Of a DNA stretch of 62,263 nt, positions 51,964 to 59,900 are shown piece after piece (position 1 is the first letter of the stretch; each line of letters opens with the position of its first letter). The notes beneath the pieces are model-generated. The model had not been told where the DNA came from. It worked only from the letters and a program-made list of their open reading frames with translations, and ran no database searches. The stretch is from an uncultured Oscillibacter sp. (GTDB lineage: Bacteria; Bacillota; Clostridia; Oscillospirales; Oscillospiraceae): assembly GCF_910579365.1 (NCBI RefSeq), contig NZ_CAJTUX010000010.1, forward strand, positions 1 through 62,263, written 5' to 3'. The translations under genes were made by a program, and so were the position numbers.

Positions 51964-53502
51964 ATGGAACTGGATTTAAAAAGAGTGTCCCTGGACACAT
52001 ATGAGACGGGAGGGGACCTGACTCTGACACAGGAGGAAACTGCGGAGACCATTGTGCCGGATTACTGTCCCGACATTGCCCGCATTATTGAGACGGACGG
52101 AAAGGTTTATCTCCACAGCCGGGAACTGCGGGACGGGAAAGCGGAGCTCTCCGGAACGGTACGGGTGACGGTGCTGTACACGCCCGACGGTGAGAGCGGT
52201 GTCCGAACGCTGGAGTTCGCCATTCCTTTTACCGTGGAGAGCGACGGACACGCCCTGCCAGGCTGCCAGCATTTGACCGCAGAGACGGAGACGGAATTTT
52301 TGGAAGCCCGTATGCTGAATCCCCGAAAAATATTTACGCACTGCAAGTTGGTCAGCCACATTACCGGCTATCAGCGCAAACCGTTGGAGTTCTGTATGGA
52401 TACGGAGGCAGACTCCGGGCTCCAGGTGGAAAAACGGCAGGAGCAGCAGCACGCAATCCTTTTGACACACATAGCTGAAAAGGATTTTACCTTTACGGAG
52501 GAAATGAACCTTTCCCCAGGCCGCGCCGGAGCTGCGGAGCTGCTGACCAGCCAGGTTTCCAGCACCGTGACGGAGACGAAGATCGTGGGCAGCAAGCTGA
52601 TTTTCAAGGGTGTTTTCTCCGTCAGCCTGCTCTACCGGGACAACAGCGGCGGGTGCGGTTCCGTCACCTCGGAGCTTCCTTTCTCTCAGATTATGGAAGT
52701 GGAGGGCGCTGTGGAGGGCTCCGCCGCCGGATTGCAGCTGCAGCTTACCGGCACGGATTTCCAAATCGACGGCGACGATCCGGAGGGCCGGCAGATTTCC
52801 GTGACGCTGTATTTTCACGCTACAGCTCTGCTTCGGGAGGAACAGGAGCTGACGCTGCTCAGCGATCTTTACTCCACCGCCCATGATCTGACCTATGAGG
52901 CTGCGCCGCTGAACATCACCAGCTTCTGCGAAAATCTGAGCCGCCGTCAAACTCTGCGGGAGGTGTTGGAGATCGGCGTGGTGGCGGAATCCATTTTGGC
53001 TCTTTCCGCCGCCTGCGGTACAGTTTCCGTCAGCCGGGAGGGAAGCATGGCGGTTCTGCGGACCAGCGTAACCGTTCGGGCCATGTATCTGGATGAGGGC
53101 GGCGTTCCGCTGGTGGCGGAGCGAAGCATAGATGCGGGCTGCCAGCTGGAGCTGCCGGAGGATTGCCGGATTACCGCCAGAGCGGTTTGTGCCGGTGAGG
53201 TCCAGGGAACGCTGGGGGACCGGGGCATTGAGGTCCGCTTTCCTGTGGACTTCCATGTGGAAGCTGCGTCCCGTATGAAAAAGGTATGCGTTTCCGCCGC
53301 CAAGCTGGATACGGAAACCGTCAAGGATTTGAGCGGCGCGCCATCTTTGGTTCTGCGGTGCATCGGCCGGCAGGAAAGCGCCTGGGATTTGGCCAAGAAA
53401 TACAATACGACCATTGCTGCGATTCTCTCCGCCAATCAGCTGGAGGGGGAGGAGCAGATTCCTCAGGATCAGATGCTGCTGATTCCCAGGAAACGGGCGT
53501 AA
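51964..53502 (+). CDS. sipL: SipL-like SPOCS/LysM coat morphogenetic protein
   Basis: 512 residues. Three DUF3794 (SPOCS) domains are at about 1-130, 165-300 and 310-445 (for example AETIVPDYCPDIARIIETDG). A C-terminal LysM domain (about 455-510) has ESAWDLAKKYNTTIAAILSA. This matches C. difficile SipL (about 519 residues), the functional counterpart of SpoVID, whose LysM domain binds SpoIVA. ATG 51964 has AAGGAAGG upstream. It is preceded by spoVM and followed, past three ABC genes, by spoIVA. Another SPOCS/LysM coat protein is the alternative. Confidence 0.88.
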   Translation: MELDLKRVSLDTYETGGDLTLTQEETAETIVPDYCPDIARIIETDGKVYLHSRELRDGKAELSGTVRVTVLYTPDGESGVRTLEFAIPFTVESDGHALPGCQHLTAETETEFLEARMLNPRKIFTHCKLVSHITGYQRKPLEFCMDTEADSGLQVEKRQEQQHAILLTHIAEKDFTFTEEMNLSPGRAGAAELLTSQVSSTVTETKIVGSKLIFKGVFSVSLLYRDNSGGCGSVTSELPFSQIMEVEGAVEGSAAGLQLQLTGTDFQIDGDDPEGRQISVTLYFHATALLREEQELTLLSDLYSTAHDLTYEAAPLNITSFCENLSRRQTLREVLEIGVVAESILALSAACGTVSVSREGSMAVLRTSVTVRAMYLDEGGVPLVAERSIDAGCQLELPEDCRITARAVCAGEVQGTLGDRGIEVRFPVDFHVEAASRMKKVCVSAAKLDTETVKDLSGAPSLVLRCIGRQESAWDLAKKYNTTIAAILSANQLEGEEQIPQDQMLLIPRKRA

Positions 53503-53507
53503 GAAAA

Positions 53508-53545
53508 GGGCGCGGGAGAAGTTCTCCCGCGTCCTTCCTTTATGC
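53508..53545 (+). terminator. Terminator after sipL
   Basis: CGCGGGAGA (53511-53519) pairs with TCTCCCGCG (53523-53531), AGT loop, then TCCTTCCTTT. It may also serve the converging ABC operon. Confidence 0.8.
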
Positions 53546-53583
53546 TGTTATCCCGCCAAACTGAGGAACGGGCTGAGAGGTAA

Positions 53584-54351
53584 TCAGTCGTTTGCATAGC
53601 GGGACAGGAACTGCCGCGTCCGTTCCTCTTTCGGGTGGTCGATGACCTCCCGGGGGTCTCCCTGCTCCACAATGACGCCGCTGTCCATAAAGATCACTTG
53701 GTCCGCCACATCCCTGGCAAACGCCATTTCGTGGGTCACGATAATCATCGTGGTTTTCTGTTCCGCCAGGGAACGGATCACCCGCAGCACCTCTCCCGTA
53801 AGCTCAGGGTCCAAGGCGGAAGTGGGCTCATCAAAGCAAAGAATATCCGGATGCAGAGCCAGCGCCCGGGCAATGGCCACCCGCTGCTGCTGCCCTCCGG
53901 AGAGCTGGTGGGGATAATGCTCCGCCCGGTCGGCAAGGCCCATCTGGGCCAGCAGCTCCCGGCCCGCTTTCACAATGGCCTCCTTGCTCTCGCCGCCCCG
54001 CTCTTTAGCCAGCAGCTCCCGGGCCAGGGTGACATTCTGAAGGGCCGTGTACTGGGGGAAGAGGTTGAAGTTTTGGAAGACGAGTCCGAAATGGAGGCGC
54101 TTGGTTCGAATTTCACTCTCCATCTGCGTCTTGGGATCGGATGCGTCAAAAATCAGGCTGCCGTTGACGGTAATGGAGCCGCGGTCCGGCCGCTCCAGAA
54201 AGTTCAGGCAGCGGAGCAGCGTGGTTTTGCCGGAGCCGGAGGAGCCAATGATGGAGAGCGCCTGCCCCTGGTCCAGAGAGAAGCTGATATCGCTGAGGAC
54301 CTGCGTAGCGCCAAAGTGCTTTTCAATGTGTTGAACTTCCAGAATCGACAT
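53584..54351 (-). CDS. Polar amino-acid ABC transporter ATPase
   Basis: Cytoplasmic ATPase of an amino-acid importer, 255 residues. Walker A GSSGSGKTTLLRCLNFLE is near residue 35, the signature is LSGGQQQRVAIARALA, Walker B is LCFDEPTSALDPE, and the switch is VTHEMAFARDVAD. It is GlnQ/HisP-like. ATG 54351 follows AAGGAGGG 6 nt upstream. It is the third gene of a binding protein-permease-ATPase operon on the minus strand between sipL and spoIVA. Confidence 0.95.
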   Translation of the reverse strand: MSILEVQHIEKHFGATQVLSDISFSLDQGQALSIIGSSGSGKTTLLRCLNFLERPDRGSITVNGSLIFDASDPKTQMESEIRTKRLHFGLVFQNFNLFPQYTALQNVTLARELLAKERGGESKEAIVKAGRELLAQMGLADRAEHYPHQLSGGQQQRVAIARALALHPDILCFDEPTSALDPELTGEVLRVIRSLAEQKTTMIIVTHEMAFARDVADQVIFMDSGVIVEQGDPREVIDHPKEERTRQFLSRYAND

Positions 54352-54363
54352 ACAGGACCCTCC

Positions 54364-55002
54364 TTACTTGAAATAATCCAACTTCTTCTCAAACTGGTTC
54401 AGCAGGATGGTTAAAATGCCGCTGAGCACCAGATAGAAGACCGCCGTGTAAAACAAAGGCCAGATCAGGCCCTTTTTGATGTACGTCTCGCCCATCCAAA
54501 TCAGCTCGTAAACAGAGATGACCCGAACCAGAGATGTGTCCTTTACCAGGGTGATAAACTCGTTGCCCATAGGGGGGACAATGCGCTTGACCACCTGGAG
54601 CAGCGTGACCTTGAAGAAAATCTGAGATTTGGTCATGCCCAAAACCTGCCCCGCCTCATACTGTCCCTGGGGAACGGATTGAATGCCGCCCCGATAAATC
54701 TCGGAAAAATAGCAGGCATAGTTGACCACAAACGCCACCAACGCCGCCGTGAAACGGGGCAGAAGAGGGAGTCCGAACAACAGGCCGGGGCCGTAAAAAA
54801 TAATCAGAATCTGAATCATCAGCGGGGAGCCCCGGATGATCCAAACCATGGTCTGCACCAGCCAGCGCAGCGGAGCAAAACGGCTCATGGACCCAAAGCT
54901 GATGATCAGCCCCAGAGGCAGGGCAAACACCAGCGTGAGGAAAAAGAGCTTCAAAGTGGTGACCATTCCCTCCAGCAGGCTCATGGTTACGGGTATCAAC
55001 AT
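54364..55002 (-). CDS. Polar amino-acid ABC transporter permease
   Basis: 212-residue inner-membrane subunit of the HisM/GlnP type. About five membrane segments (SLLEGMVTTLKLFFLTLVFA, then LVAFVVNYACYFSEIYRG and VFYLVLSGILTILLN). The conserved cytoplasmic loop includes GQYEAGQVLGMTKSQIFFKV, where the ATPase docks. ATG 55002 is chosen because AAAGGAG lies 9 nt upstream. Only one permease gene is present, so it should act as a homodimer. Confidence 0.94.
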   Translation of the reverse strand: MLIPVTMSLLEGMVTTLKLFFLTLVFALPLGLIISFGSMSRFAPLRWLVQTMVWIIRGSPLMIQILIIFYGPGLLFGLPLLPRFTAALVAFVVNYACYFSEIYRGGIQSVPQGQYEAGQVLGMTKSQIFFKVTLLQVVKRIVPPMGNEFITLVKDTSLVRVISVYELIWMGETYIKKGLIWPLFYTAVFYLVLSGILTILLNQFEKKLDYFK

Positions 55003-55083
55003 GGGGAGTTCTCCTTTCAAAAACCGGGAAGGGCAGAGGGCCCCAAAACCAGGGTCCTCTGCCTGCATCTATCCGGATTATGG

Positions 55084-55968
55084 TCAGCCTTCGATCGCGC
55101 TCTTTACGGCCTCCTGAACGCCGTAGGTCTCGGCAACTTCCAGGACCTTGCCCTCCGCATACATGTCCTTCCACCAGGTATTGAAGGTATCCACCAAATC
55201 GGACCCCTTGCGGAAGCCCACGCCGTACTCCTCATCGTTGAGCTGAACGGTATAGGTCAGGTCGGGATAGCTGGTGCCCTCGCCAATCATGGCGCCGGCC
55301 ATCAAAAGATCGATAACAGCCGCGTCGGAGGCGCCGGAGGCCACTTCCATCAATGCGGCGGCCTGATTCTGCATGGCGGTGTAGGGGATGCTCAGAGCAT
55401 CCAGCTGCTTCGCTCCGGCAGAGCCGTTCTCCACGGCAAAGGTCAGATCACTGAGGCTCTCCACAGTCTGATACTGATCCGCCACAGCCTTATTGAGCAC
55501 CACCACCTGGCCGTTGAGGCAGTAGGGATGGGAGGTACCCATCAGGGCCTTCACATCGTCGGTGAGGGTCATGCCGTTCCAGACCACGTCAATGGCCTTG
55601 GTGTCCAGCTCCATGGACTTGGCGTCCCAGTCGGCCAGCTCCAGGAACTCGGCCTTCACGCCCAGAGACTCGGCAAAGGCCTTGGCCATGTCCGCATCAA
55701 AGCCAATCCACTCGTCGCTGCCGGTTTCCTTATAATCCATGGGGGCAAAATCCGTCATGCCGATCACCAGGGTGCCTTTGCCCTGGACATAGGCGATGTC
55801 GCTGTCCGCGTCTTTTTGCTCCCCTCCGGCTTCAGGCGCACTGCCGCCGGCGGGCGGAGCGTCGTTTCCGCCGTCGCTGGAGCCGCCGGAATTTCCGCCG
55901 CAGGCGGCCAGACTCCATACCATCACAAGGGCCAGCAGAAGGGCCCAGAACTTGCGGTTTCTTTTCAT
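55084..55968 (-). CDS. Amino-acid ABC transporter binding lipoprotein
   Basis: 294-residue extracellular receptor. The signal peptide (KRNRKFWALLLALVMVWS) ends in the lipobox LAAC, so it should be lipid-anchored. A Gly/Ser/Pro linker follows, then the SBP_bac_3 domain (TLVIGMTDFAPMDYKE, DEWIGFDADMAKAFAESLGV, and DVVWNGMTLT). The ligand could be glutamine, cystine or another polar amino acid; sequence does not decide. ATG 55968 follows GAGGATG. It is the first gene of the operon. Confidence 0.94.
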   Translation of the reverse strand: MKRNRKFWALLLALVMVWSLAACGGNSGGSSDGGNDAPPAGGSAPEAGGEQKDADSDIAYVQGKGTLVIGMTDFAPMDYKETGSDEWIGFDADMAKAFAESLGVKAEFLELADWDAKSMELDTKAIDVVWNGMTLTDDVKALMGTSHPYCLNGQVVVLNKAVADQYQTVESLSDLTFAVENGSAGAKQLDALSIPYTAMQNQAAALMEVASGASDAAVIDLLMAGAMIGEGTSYPDLTYTVQLNDEEYGVGFRKGSDLVDTFNTWWKDMYAEGKVLEVAETYGVQEAVKSAIEG

Positions 55969-56006
55969 GTTTTCATCCTCCAAATTCGAACAGGCGCGCC
56001 CGTTCA

Positions 56007-56049
56007 TTTAATACGGTAGCAGTTTACCATATTAAAGCATTTCTGTAAA
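56007..56049 (-). promoter_or_regulatory. ABC-operon promoter with 12-bp dyad operator
   Basis: On the minus strand: TTTACA (56049-56044), 17-nt spacer, TAAACT (56026-56021). A dyad with 12-bp arms (56007-56018 and 56025-56036, 11 of 12 matching, 6-nt centre) spans the -10. This suggests a repressor, probably sensing the imported amino acid; the regulator is not in the window as far as I can tell. Confidence 0.72.
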
Positions 56050-56123
56050 GCATGAATTCGACCAAAACGGCCCGCCTGATGTCTGGGGTTTCTTGTGCGC
56101 TTTCTCTAAAACGAGACGGGCTG

Positions 56124-56152
56124 TCATACTTTTGCCCAAGCGGTCATAGAGT
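56124..56152 (+). promoter_or_regulatory. Sigma-E-type promoter of spoIVA
   Basis: TCATACT (56124-56130), 14-nt spacer, CATAGAGT (56145-56152), 39 bases before the start codon. Confidence 0.8.
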
Positions 56153-56190
56153 GGAAACATGAATATGGAGCGGAAAAAGGACGGGATACT

Positions 56191-57666
56191 ATGAACACAA
56201 CCATCTATCAGAATATCGCCACACGCACGGCGGGAGATATCTACATTGGCGTGGTGGGCCCGGTGCGGACCGGAAAGTCCACCTTCATCAAGCGTTTCAT
56301 GGAGACCCAGGTCATCCCCAACATTGAAAATGTATACCGGAAAGAGCGGGCCCGAGATGAGCTGCCCCAAAGCGGCTCCGGCCGGACCATCATGACGGCC
56401 GAGCCCAAGTTTGTGCCGGAGGAGGCCGCGCAGATCCAGCTGCCTGACGGCGCATCCTTCTCCGTGCGGCTTATTGACTGTGTGGGTTACATGGTTCGGG
56501 GGGCCATCGGCCAGTTTGAGGACGACGCGCCCCGGATGGTGACCACCCCCTGGTACGACCACGAGATTCCCATGACGGAGGCGGCGGAAATCGGCACCCG
56601 GAAGGTCATCTCGGAGCACTCCACCATCGGCATTGTCATCACCACGGACGGCACAGTCTCCGACATTCCCCGGGAGGACTATCTGGAGGCGGAGGAGCGG
56701 GTGGTTCGGGAGCTCCAGGAGCTGGGAAAACCGTTCATTGTTCTTTTGAACTCCGTGGATCCCAAGAGCGACCGGGCAAAGGCCGTCGCCCGGGACATCT
56801 CCTCCCGCTATAAGGTGAACTGCGTCCCGGTAAACTGCCTGGACTTGGGGGAGGAGGACGTGGCGGACATCCTCAAGGCCGTCCTTTACGAGTTCCCCAT
56901 GCAGGAGCTGGACCTGTATTTGCCCCCTTGGGTGGACGCCCTGCCCACGGAGCATCCCATCAAAGCCAGCCTCTATGACGCAGTCCGGCAGGGTACCTCT
57001 CAGCTCCAGCATATCCGGGAGGTGGACGGCGTCATCGCCGCCTTAGGGGCCTGTGAGAACATCAGTGAGGCCAAGATTACCTCCATAGACCTGGGGACCG
57101 GCGTGGCGGCGGCCAGCCTCAGCCTGCCACGGGAGCTGTTTTACCACACCCTGTCGGAGCAGTCCGGGTTCGAGGTAGGGGATGACGGGGACCTGATGAG
57201 CCTCCTCACGCGTCTGGCGGCGGTGAAGGCGGAATACGACAAGGTAGCCGGAGCGCTGCGGGACGTCCGGGAAACAGGCTATGGCATTGTAGTCCCCAGC
57301 ATCGAGGAACTGAAGCTGGAGGAGCCGGAAATCATGAAGCAGGGGGGCCGCTACGGCGTGAAGCTGAAAGCCAGCGCCCCCAGCATCCACATGATTCGGG
57401 CGGATATCGAAACAGCAGTCTCGCCCATCGTGGGGAACGAGAAGCAGTCGGAGGATATGGTGAACTACCTTCTCCAGGAGTTCGAGGGGGACACCAGCAA
57501 AATCTGGCAGTCTAACATCTTCGGCCGGAGCTTCCACGAGCTGGTCAGCGACGACCTCCAGGGCAAGCTGAAGAGAATGCCGGACGACGCCCGGAAGAAG
57601 CTCCAGGAGACCCTGACCCGCATCATCAACGAGGGCAGCGGCGGACTGATCTGCATCATTTTGTAA
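56191..57666 (+). CDS. spoIVA: SpoIVA, coat basement ATPase
   Basis: 491-residue cytoskeletal ATPase that polymerises on the forespore surface as the base of the spore coat. The Walker A motif is GPVRTGKST with K29, inside a TRAFAC-GTPase-like domain. SGSGRTIMTAEPKFVPEEA follows. The middle and C-terminal domains end in EGSGGLICIIL, the conserved tail that binds SpoVM in Bacillus. ATG 56191 is the family start. It is monocistronic behind a sigma-E-type promoter, near sipL and spoVM. Confidence 0.97.
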   Translation: MNTTIYQNIATRTAGDIYIGVVGPVRTGKSTFIKRFMETQVIPNIENVYRKERARDELPQSGSGRTIMTAEPKFVPEEAAQIQLPDGASFSVRLIDCVGYMVRGAIGQFEDDAPRMVTTPWYDHEIPMTEAAEIGTRKVISEHSTIGIVITTDGTVSDIPREDYLEAEERVVRELQELGKPFIVLLNSVDPKSDRAKAVARDISSRYKVNCVPVNCLDLGEEDVADILKAVLYEFPMQELDLYLPPWVDALPTEHPIKASLYDAVRQGTSQLQHIREVDGVIAALGACENISEAKITSIDLGTGVAAASLSLPRELFYHTLSEQSGFEVGDDGDLMSLLTRLAAVKAEYDKVAGALRDVRETGYGIVVPSIEELKLEEPEIMKQGGRYGVKLKASAPSIHMIRADIETAVSPIVGNEKQSEDMVNYLLQEFEGDTSKIWQSNIFGRSFHELVSDDLQGKLKRMPDDARKKLQETLTRIINEGSGGLICIIL

Positions 57667-57673
57667 ATGGCAA

Positions 57674-57712
57674 AGCGGCAGGCATTGGAAAACCGATGCC
57701 CGCCGCTCTTTC
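57674..57712. terminator. Terminator between converging spoIVA and ogt
   Basis: AGCGGCAGGCAT (57674-57685) pairs with ATGCCCGCCGCT (57696-57707) with one mismatch, followed by CTTT. Confidence 0.7.
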
Positions 57713-57719
57713 CATTTGC

Positions 57720-58250
57720 TCACAGCGCCGTTCCTCTTTTCGGCATGTACAGCCCCGCCAGGTCCGCGCCCTCCAGCTCCAACAGAAACCGCTTCTTCTC
57801 CACGCCTCCGGCGTAGCCCGTCAGGCTGCCGTCCGCCCCCACTACCCGGTGGCAGGGAATCAGGATGGAAATGGGATTGTGCCCCACCGCGCCGCCCACT
57901 GCCTGGGGAGCGGCCCGCGTTCCGGAGGCCTTCAGCTTTTCTGCCAGCGTGCCGTAGGTGGCCGTCTGCCCAAGGGGAATTTCCAGCAGCAGGTCCCACA
58001 CCTTCTGCCGGAATGCACTCCCTCTGGGCGACAGGGGCGGCAGGGGAGGGAGATCCCGCTTTTCAAAATAGGCGTCCAGCCACGCCTCCGCCTGGGCAAA
58101 GACCGGCAGGTCCGGCCGTTCCGCGGTCTCCGCCTCCAATCCGGAGGCGAAGTACTTCTGACCCTCCAGCCAAAGACCCAGAATACTCTCTCCGTCAGAG
58201 GCCAGAGACAGGGGCCCCAGGGGTGAGATCAGCTTTGTCAGATAGGTCAT
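57720..58250 (-). CDS. ogt: Methylated-DNA-protein-cysteine methyltransferase
   Basis: Removes methyl groups from O6-methylguanine and O4-methylthymine by moving them to its own Cys, a one-use repair. It has 176 residues. The active site is IPCHRVVGADGSLTGYAGG in the C-terminal domain, with the helix-turn-helix PLGQTATYGTLAEKL before it. ATG 58250 has AGAGGG 11 nt upstream; the GTG at 58259 is too close to that site. It has its own promoter, divergent from coaX. Confidence 0.94.
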   Translation of the reverse strand: MTYLTKLISPLGPLSLASDGESILGLWLEGQKYFASGLEAETAERPDLPVFAQAEAWLDAYFEKRDLPPLPPLSPRGSAFRQKVWDLLLEIPLGQTATYGTLAEKLKASGTRAAPQAVGGAVGHNPISILIPCHRVVGADGSLTGYAGGVEKKRFLLELEGADLAGLYMPKRGTAL

Positions 58251-58282
58251 GTACGACACCGCCCTCTCTCTTGGATGACTTG

Positions 58283-58311
58283 ATTATACCAGAACATATG
58301 TATTGCCGCAA
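58283..58311 (-). promoter_or_regulatory. Promoter of ogt
   Basis: On the minus strand: TTGCGG (58311-58306), 17-nt spacer, TATAAT (58288-58283). Confidence 0.75.
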
Positions 58312-58331
58312 CTCCCTTTTTTCAGCGGCTC

Positions 58332-58360
58332 TTGCAAGGCGGTCCCGCTCGTGCTACTAT
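58332..58360 (+). promoter_or_regulatory. Promoter of coaX
   Basis: TTGCAA at 58332-58337, 17-nt spacer, TACTAT at 58355-58360. Confidence 0.7.
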
Positions 58361-58400
58361 AGGAGCATACAACAAAACCGGAATGAAAGGAGCGCTTTCC

Positions 58401-59171
58401 ATGCTGCTTGCCATTGACGTGGGCAACTCCAATACCTCCGTCGGCCTCTTTGACAAGGACAAATCCCTCCGCTTTCTGGCTTCTCTGGACACGGACAGCC
58501 GGAAGACCGCCGACCAGATCAGCATCGATCTGATGAACCTGTTCACCCTCTATCATTTCAGCTACAAAGACGTTACCGGAGCCATCCTGTGCAGCGTGGT
58601 GCCGCCTCTGAACTTCATGATGGAAAAGGCCCTGACCCGCCTTTTGGGCAAACCTCCCATGGTGGTCGGCCCCGGCGTGAAGACCGGGCTGAATATCCGC
58701 CTGACGGTCCAAACCCAGGTGGGAGCGGACATTGTGGCCGACGCCGTGGCGGCTCTGGAGAAATTCAATCCTCCCATCATTACTATTGACATGGGCACCG
58801 CCACCACCATTGGCGTCATCTCCGAGGGCCGGACCTATGAGGGGGGACTGCTGCTGCCGGGAGTCAACGTCTCTCTGGAGGCCCTGAGCCGCCGGGCAGC
58901 CCAGCTTCCGGACATCTCGCTCCAGCATCCCAAGTCCCTCATTGGGAAAAATACCGAGGATTGTATGCGCTCCGGCATTGTCTACGGCACAGCCGGAATG
59001 CTGGACGGCATCATCGACCGCATCCGGGACGAGTTTCCGGGCCGGGAGGTCAGTGTGGTGGCCACGGGGGGAAACGCCCCGGTGATCGTGCGCTATTGCC
59101 GGAATTCCATTGTCTATGACAAGTTCCTCTTGATGGACGGGCTCTGGACCATCTATCAGAAGAACCGATGA
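58401..59171 (+). CDS. coaX: Type III pantothenate kinase
   Basis: First step of coenzyme A synthesis: phosphorylates pantothenate. It has 256 residues of the ASKHA fold. LLAIDVGNSNTSVGLFD is the N-terminal phosphate motif. GADIVADAVAALE and TIDMGTATTIGVISEG are the second and third. Type III enzymes are not feedback-inhibited by CoA. ATG 58401 follows AAAGGAG 8 nt upstream. It is a single gene ended by a strong terminator. Confidence 0.96.
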   Translation: MLLAIDVGNSNTSVGLFDKDKSLRFLASLDTDSRKTADQISIDLMNLFTLYHFSYKDVTGAILCSVVPPLNFMMEKALTRLLGKPPMVVGPGVKTGLNIRLTVQTQVGADIVADAVAALEKFNPPIITIDMGTATTIGVISEGRTYEGGLLLPGVNVSLEALSRRAAQLPDISLQHPKSLIGKNTEDCMRSGIVYGTAGMLDGIIDRIRDEFPGREVSVVATGGNAPVIVRYCRNSIVYDKFLLMDGLWTIYQKNR

Positions 59172-59228
59172 ATGCAGATACGGCCATGGGAGTTGACCGT
59201 ATTTTCCTGCGCTGTTCGGAGGATTGCG

Positions 59229-59256
59229 CCGTCCGCCTGTTGGCGGACGGTTTTTT
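59229..59256 (+). terminator. Terminator of coaX
   Basis: Perfect 9-bp stem CCGTCCGCC/GGCGGACGG (59229-59237 with 59242-59250), TGTT loop, six-T run. Confidence 0.95.
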
Positions 59257-59275
59257 CCGTGTTTATAAATTGTCG

Positions 59276-59302
59276 GGAACGCCTGCACGGTTTTCCCGTC
59301 TA
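59276..59302 (+). promoter_or_regulatory. ECF-type promoter of the sigma/anti-sigma operon
   Basis: GGAAC (59276-59280), exactly 16 nt, then CGTCTA (59297-59302). This is the classic extracytoplasmic-function promoter form and probably marks self-activation by the downstream sigma factor. Confidence 0.78.
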
Positions 59303-59345
59303 TACAATTGAAGGTCCTTCCACCAACTACGAAAGGGGAGAAACT

Positions 59346-59900
59346 ATGGAAGACTACGCCATTGTAGAACTATACTGGTCCCGGAATCCGGAGGCCATCC
59401 GGCGGACCGGCGAGAAATACGGCGGCTACTGCCGGGCCATCGCCCGGAATATTTTATCGGACGGCCGGGACGCGGAGGAGTGCGTCAACGACACCTGGCT
59501 CAACGCCTGGAATGCCATGCCGGAGAACCGGCCCAGCCTGCTGGCGCCGTTTCTGGGAAAAATCACACGAAATCTGGCCTTTACCCGCTGGAGAGCCAGC
59601 CATGCGCAGAAGCGGGGAGGGGGAGAGCTGCCCTTGGTCTTAGATGAACTGACGGAATGCGTTTCGTCCGCCGGAACCCTTCAAGCCGTAGAGGCGGCAG
59701 AGCTGGAGGCAGCAGTCAACCGCTTCCTGCACACGCTGCCGGAGCGGGACTGCAACATCTTTCTGCGGCGCTGCTGGTTCACAGAGCCCATGGCGGACAT
59801 TGCCAAACGATACGGCATGCCGGAAAATACTGTGCGGACCAGCCTGTTTCGCAGCCGGGAGAAGCTGCGGCTTTATTTGGAAAAGGAGGAGCTCTTATGA
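59346..59900 (+). CDS. ECF-type RNA polymerase sigma factor
   Basis: 184 residues. The sigma-2 region (about 20-85) includes YCRAIARNILSDGRDAEECV and NDTWLNAWN. The sigma-4 helix-turn-helix (about 125-180) includes LPERDCNIFLRRCWF, then DIAKRYGMPENTVRTSLFRS. ATG 59346 follows AAAGGGGAG 4-5 nt upstream. Its stop overlaps the start of a membrane protein that looks like its anti-sigma factor. A matching ECF promoter lies upstream. The inducing stress is unknown. Confidence 0.94.
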   Translation: MEDYAIVELYWSRNPEAIRRTGEKYGGYCRAIARNILSDGRDAEECVNDTWLNAWNAMPENRPSLLAPFLGKITRNLAFTRWRASHAQKRGGGELPLVLDELTECVSSAGTLQAVEAAELEAAVNRFLHTLPERDCNIFLRRCWFTEPMADIAKRYGMPENTVRTSLFRSREKLRLYLEKEELL

